This document shows, one piece after another, positions 62,478-64,000 of a DNA stretch of 64,000 nucleotides (positions are counted from its first letter, which is position 1; the number at the start of each line of letters is the position of its first letter). This stretch comes from Immersiella caudata. Its lineage: Eukaryota; Ascomycota; Sordariomycetes; Sordariales; Lasiosphaeriaceae. The notes under the pieces were generated by a model, which saw nothing but the letters and a program-made list of their open reading frames with translations, did no database searches and was not told where the DNA came from. A program made the translations under genes and the position numbers. The stretch is taken from positions 1,612,001 to 1,676,000 of the forward strand of contig JAULSU010000002.1 in NCBI GenBank assembly GCA_030512335.1, read 5' to 3'.

Positions 62478-62913
62478 GGTCGGATGTTGGAGGTTCTTTG
62501 AGGTTTATTATCTCTGGGCCATGAGCCAGCCGCGTGAGGAGCGGTCGGGAGCCGAGCGTCGGGATTGATGCTAAAGTGGAGCTCGAGTCGATACGTTCGT
62601 CACTCAATTTAGCGGTTTCAACGATCAATCGCAAATCTGGCGGGAGCGGGTAAAATTTTGTCCCCTCTTATGGATATCGGACGGCGGCGATGCGTGCCAG
62701 GGAACAGCTTCGCGCTGGGACGCGATAAGCGATCCCCGTAACTTTTTTTTCGTGCTTTTATCGCCGACCCACATTTCCCCCATCCCCAGCACCAGCATCC
62801 AACCCGACGACAGCCAAACATCGAAACTTCGTCCCTCCTCCGGAAACCAGAATACACGCTGCTGGGGCAATTGAGGCTGGGCTGTCGGCGACCATGTTTG
62901 ACACCGACAGCTC
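62478..62913. promoter_or_regulatory. Shared divergent promoter RSM25 / PPR gene
   Basis: 436 bp between the start codons of two genes for mitochondrial gene expression. Contains an AACTTTTTTTTCGTG stretch near 62740. A bidirectional promoter is inferred from spacing. Confidence 0.55.
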
Positions 62914-64000
62914 ATGAAAGCCCCCCGCCGAATTGACGGGTCGATATGCGGCGCGATCCCACTCCCCAGATCATTGTCGAGATCGAGTTGGCCTGCTGCT
63001 GCTGCCGCCGCCGCCGCTGGGGCCGGGCTCGTCGCCATCCGCACCGCCGGCTCCCATTATAGCAATAGCCGTCGGGGCGGCGGGCCTGAGTGGGTGCGCA
63101 GCTATTCCACCTGCTGCTGCGCAAGCGCTGTCGGGAGCAACGCCAAGGGGCAGGTTATCCGCGAAGCAGGCTCTACTCCAGCTCCCGCCTTCCCAACATT
63201 TTCAGCACATGCGCCGCCTGTCCTCGACGTCAAGCTCTCGAAACCACACCAAGCCGACTCATCTTCTTTAGTTTCACCGGAGCTCGAACCCGCGAAGAGA
63301 CTAGAGCTGTCCAGAAAGGAACTTCTCGAACTACTTGATCCCTATGATGGAGAGGTTGGGAACGTGGACGAGCATATCCGTTTCTTTCGAGACCCATACA
63401 TGCGAGGATATGCTCCCGCCGATGATGCAGCTATTACAGTCGCGCGCACCCAGGATGACCACAATTTCCCTTCTGCGGAGGAAATAACGCCGGCCGATTA
63501 TGAGGTGAAGAGGACGATATGGGAGCTCTCCATTGCCGTCAACACCCGCCTGGGCGGCAAGCGCGACAGTGTGGACCTAGATGTCATCTACGAGCTATAC
63601 CAACGGCTACCAGAACCGCGGATTCCTTTCCTCCTGGGGCGTTTTCGACACCGGTTGCTCAAGGCGCTTGGCCAACCTACGCAAAAGAACTTCAAGTCCA
63701 TGTTGCGTTACTTTGCCGTTCTCGCCGACGTCAAAAACTGTGGGATAGCATTGTCGAATGCGGAATGGAACTGCGCCATATCGTTCGCGAGCCGCTACGT
63801 GGCCGTCTCGACCGAGGCAGAGACAGAGTCAGCACTGAAGCTCTGGCGGGAGATGGAGGTTGTGGCAGGCATCAAGGCTACAGATGTGACGTTTAACATC
63901 CTCTTCGATGTCGCTTCCAAGGCCGGCAACTTCACCCTCGCCGAGATGATTTACCGGGAGATGGAGAGTCGCGGGCACCGCCCCAATCGCTACCACTACG
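62914..64000 (+). CDS. Mitochondrial pentatricopeptide-repeat protein, 5' part (cut by window end)
   Basis: Open from the ATG at 62914 (in-frame TGA upstream at 62899) to the last base, at least 362 residues with no intron seen. The N-terminus MKAPRRIDGSICGAIPLPRS followed by a run of eight Ala and Arg/Ser-rich sequence suits a mitochondrial presequence. Later parts are helical: SRKELLELLDPYDGE, EVKRTIWELSIAVNTRLGGK, LDVIYELYQRLPEPRIPFLL, RHRLLKALGQPTQKNFKSML. PPR-like units then appear (VTFNILFDVASKAGNFTLAE, MIYREMESRGHRPNRYHY). I recall this pattern from fungal proteins annotated as COX1 translation protein Cya5/Pet309-like, so a role in mitochondrial mRNA stability or translation is likely but the exact member is not proven. 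The rest of the gene lies beyond 64000. Confidence 0.85.
   Translation, partial: MKAPRRIDGSICGAIPLPRSLSRSSWPAAAAAAAAGAGLVAIRTAGSHYSNSRRGGGPEWVRSYSTCCCASAVGSNAKGQVIREAGSTPAPAFPTFSAHAPPVLDVKLSKPHQADSSSLVSPELEPAKRLELSRKELLELLDPYDGEVGNVDEHIRFFRDPYMRGYAPADDAAITVARTQDDHNFPSAEEITPADYEVKRTIWELSIAVNTRLGGKRDSVDLDVIYELYQRLPEPRIPFLLGRFRHRLLKALGQPTQKNFKSMLRYFAVLADVKNCGIALSNAEWNCAISFASRYVAVSTEAETESALKLWREMEVVAGIKATDVTFNILFDVASKAGNFTLAEMIYREMESRGHRPNRYHY

Noticed and set aside
63280..63293. tRNA B-box-like sequence (GAGCTCGAACCCG)
   Set aside because: Inside the PPR coding frame, no cloverleaf or A-box around it. Similar TTCGAACC strings in APL5 and CCE1 were also coding.
1..64000. Search for a mobile element, CRISPR array, secondary-metabolite or defence cluster
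   Set aside because: No transposase, reverse transcriptase, terminal repeats, regularly spaced repeats, PKS/NRPS or NLR-type gene was recognised on either strand.

Overview
The window reads as ordinary gene-dense euchromatin of a filamentous ascomycete, most likely a Sordariomycete and perhaps Sordariales/Chaetomiaceae. The reasons are the many short introns (mostly 46-80 nt) with GTAAGT/GTACGT-type donors and CTAAC/CTGAC branch sites, GC-rich coding sequence, pyrimidine-rich leaders, and gene families such as the LCCL membrane protein, the DSC complex and a COX8 with a 5'-leader intron. The species call is inference from style. I see no rRNA, tRNA, CRISPR, transposon or virus-like gene.

Layout, left to right: the 3' end of CBF5 (pseudouridine synthase); a secreted GH43 glycosidase; a cysteine-rich single-pass membrane protein; SAC3 (mRNA export) and TRM140 (tRNA m3C) on the minus strand; COQ10 (coenzyme Q binding); a long helical ubiquitin-like-domain protein; a 3.9 kb gene-free stretch; EMC2 and APL5 (AP-3 delta) head to head; QTRT2 (queuine tRNA); an LCCL-domain membrane protein; an acyl-protein-thioesterase-like protein that lacks its catalytic residues; DSC3; MTR4 (nuclear exosome helicase); TSC13 (enoyl reductase); a BLOC-1 subunit; SOG2 (RAM pathway); a compact RecQ helicase facing the Holliday-junction nuclease CCE1; GLR1; COX8; SEC6 (exocyst); IMA1 (nuclear envelope); ALG14; mitoribosomal mS23/RSM25; and a PPR protein cut by the window end.

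These are housekeeping genes, not a biosynthetic or defence cluster. Loose functional groupings are mitochondrial (COQ10, CCE1, GLR1, COX8, RSM25, PPR), ER/secretory (EMC2, APL5, DSC3, TSC13, BLOS1, SEC6, ALG14) and RNA (CBF5, SAC3, TRM140, QTRT2, MTR4). Neighbours often converge with very short gaps (70 bp RecQ/CCE1, 91 bp APL5/QTRT2) or diverge from a shared promoter (RSM25/PPR, EMC2/APL5, TRM140/COQ10).

I found no convincing new multi-gene system. The better second looks are gene-structure oddities (a probable GC-AG intron, a 39-nt intron, a 5-nt coding first exon), dual start codons in GLR1, the inactive-looking hydrolase, a repeated C-to-G skew switch inside genes, and small promoter repeats. 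Exon coordinates were derived by hand from splice consensus plus recalled family similarity; no alignment or search was run.
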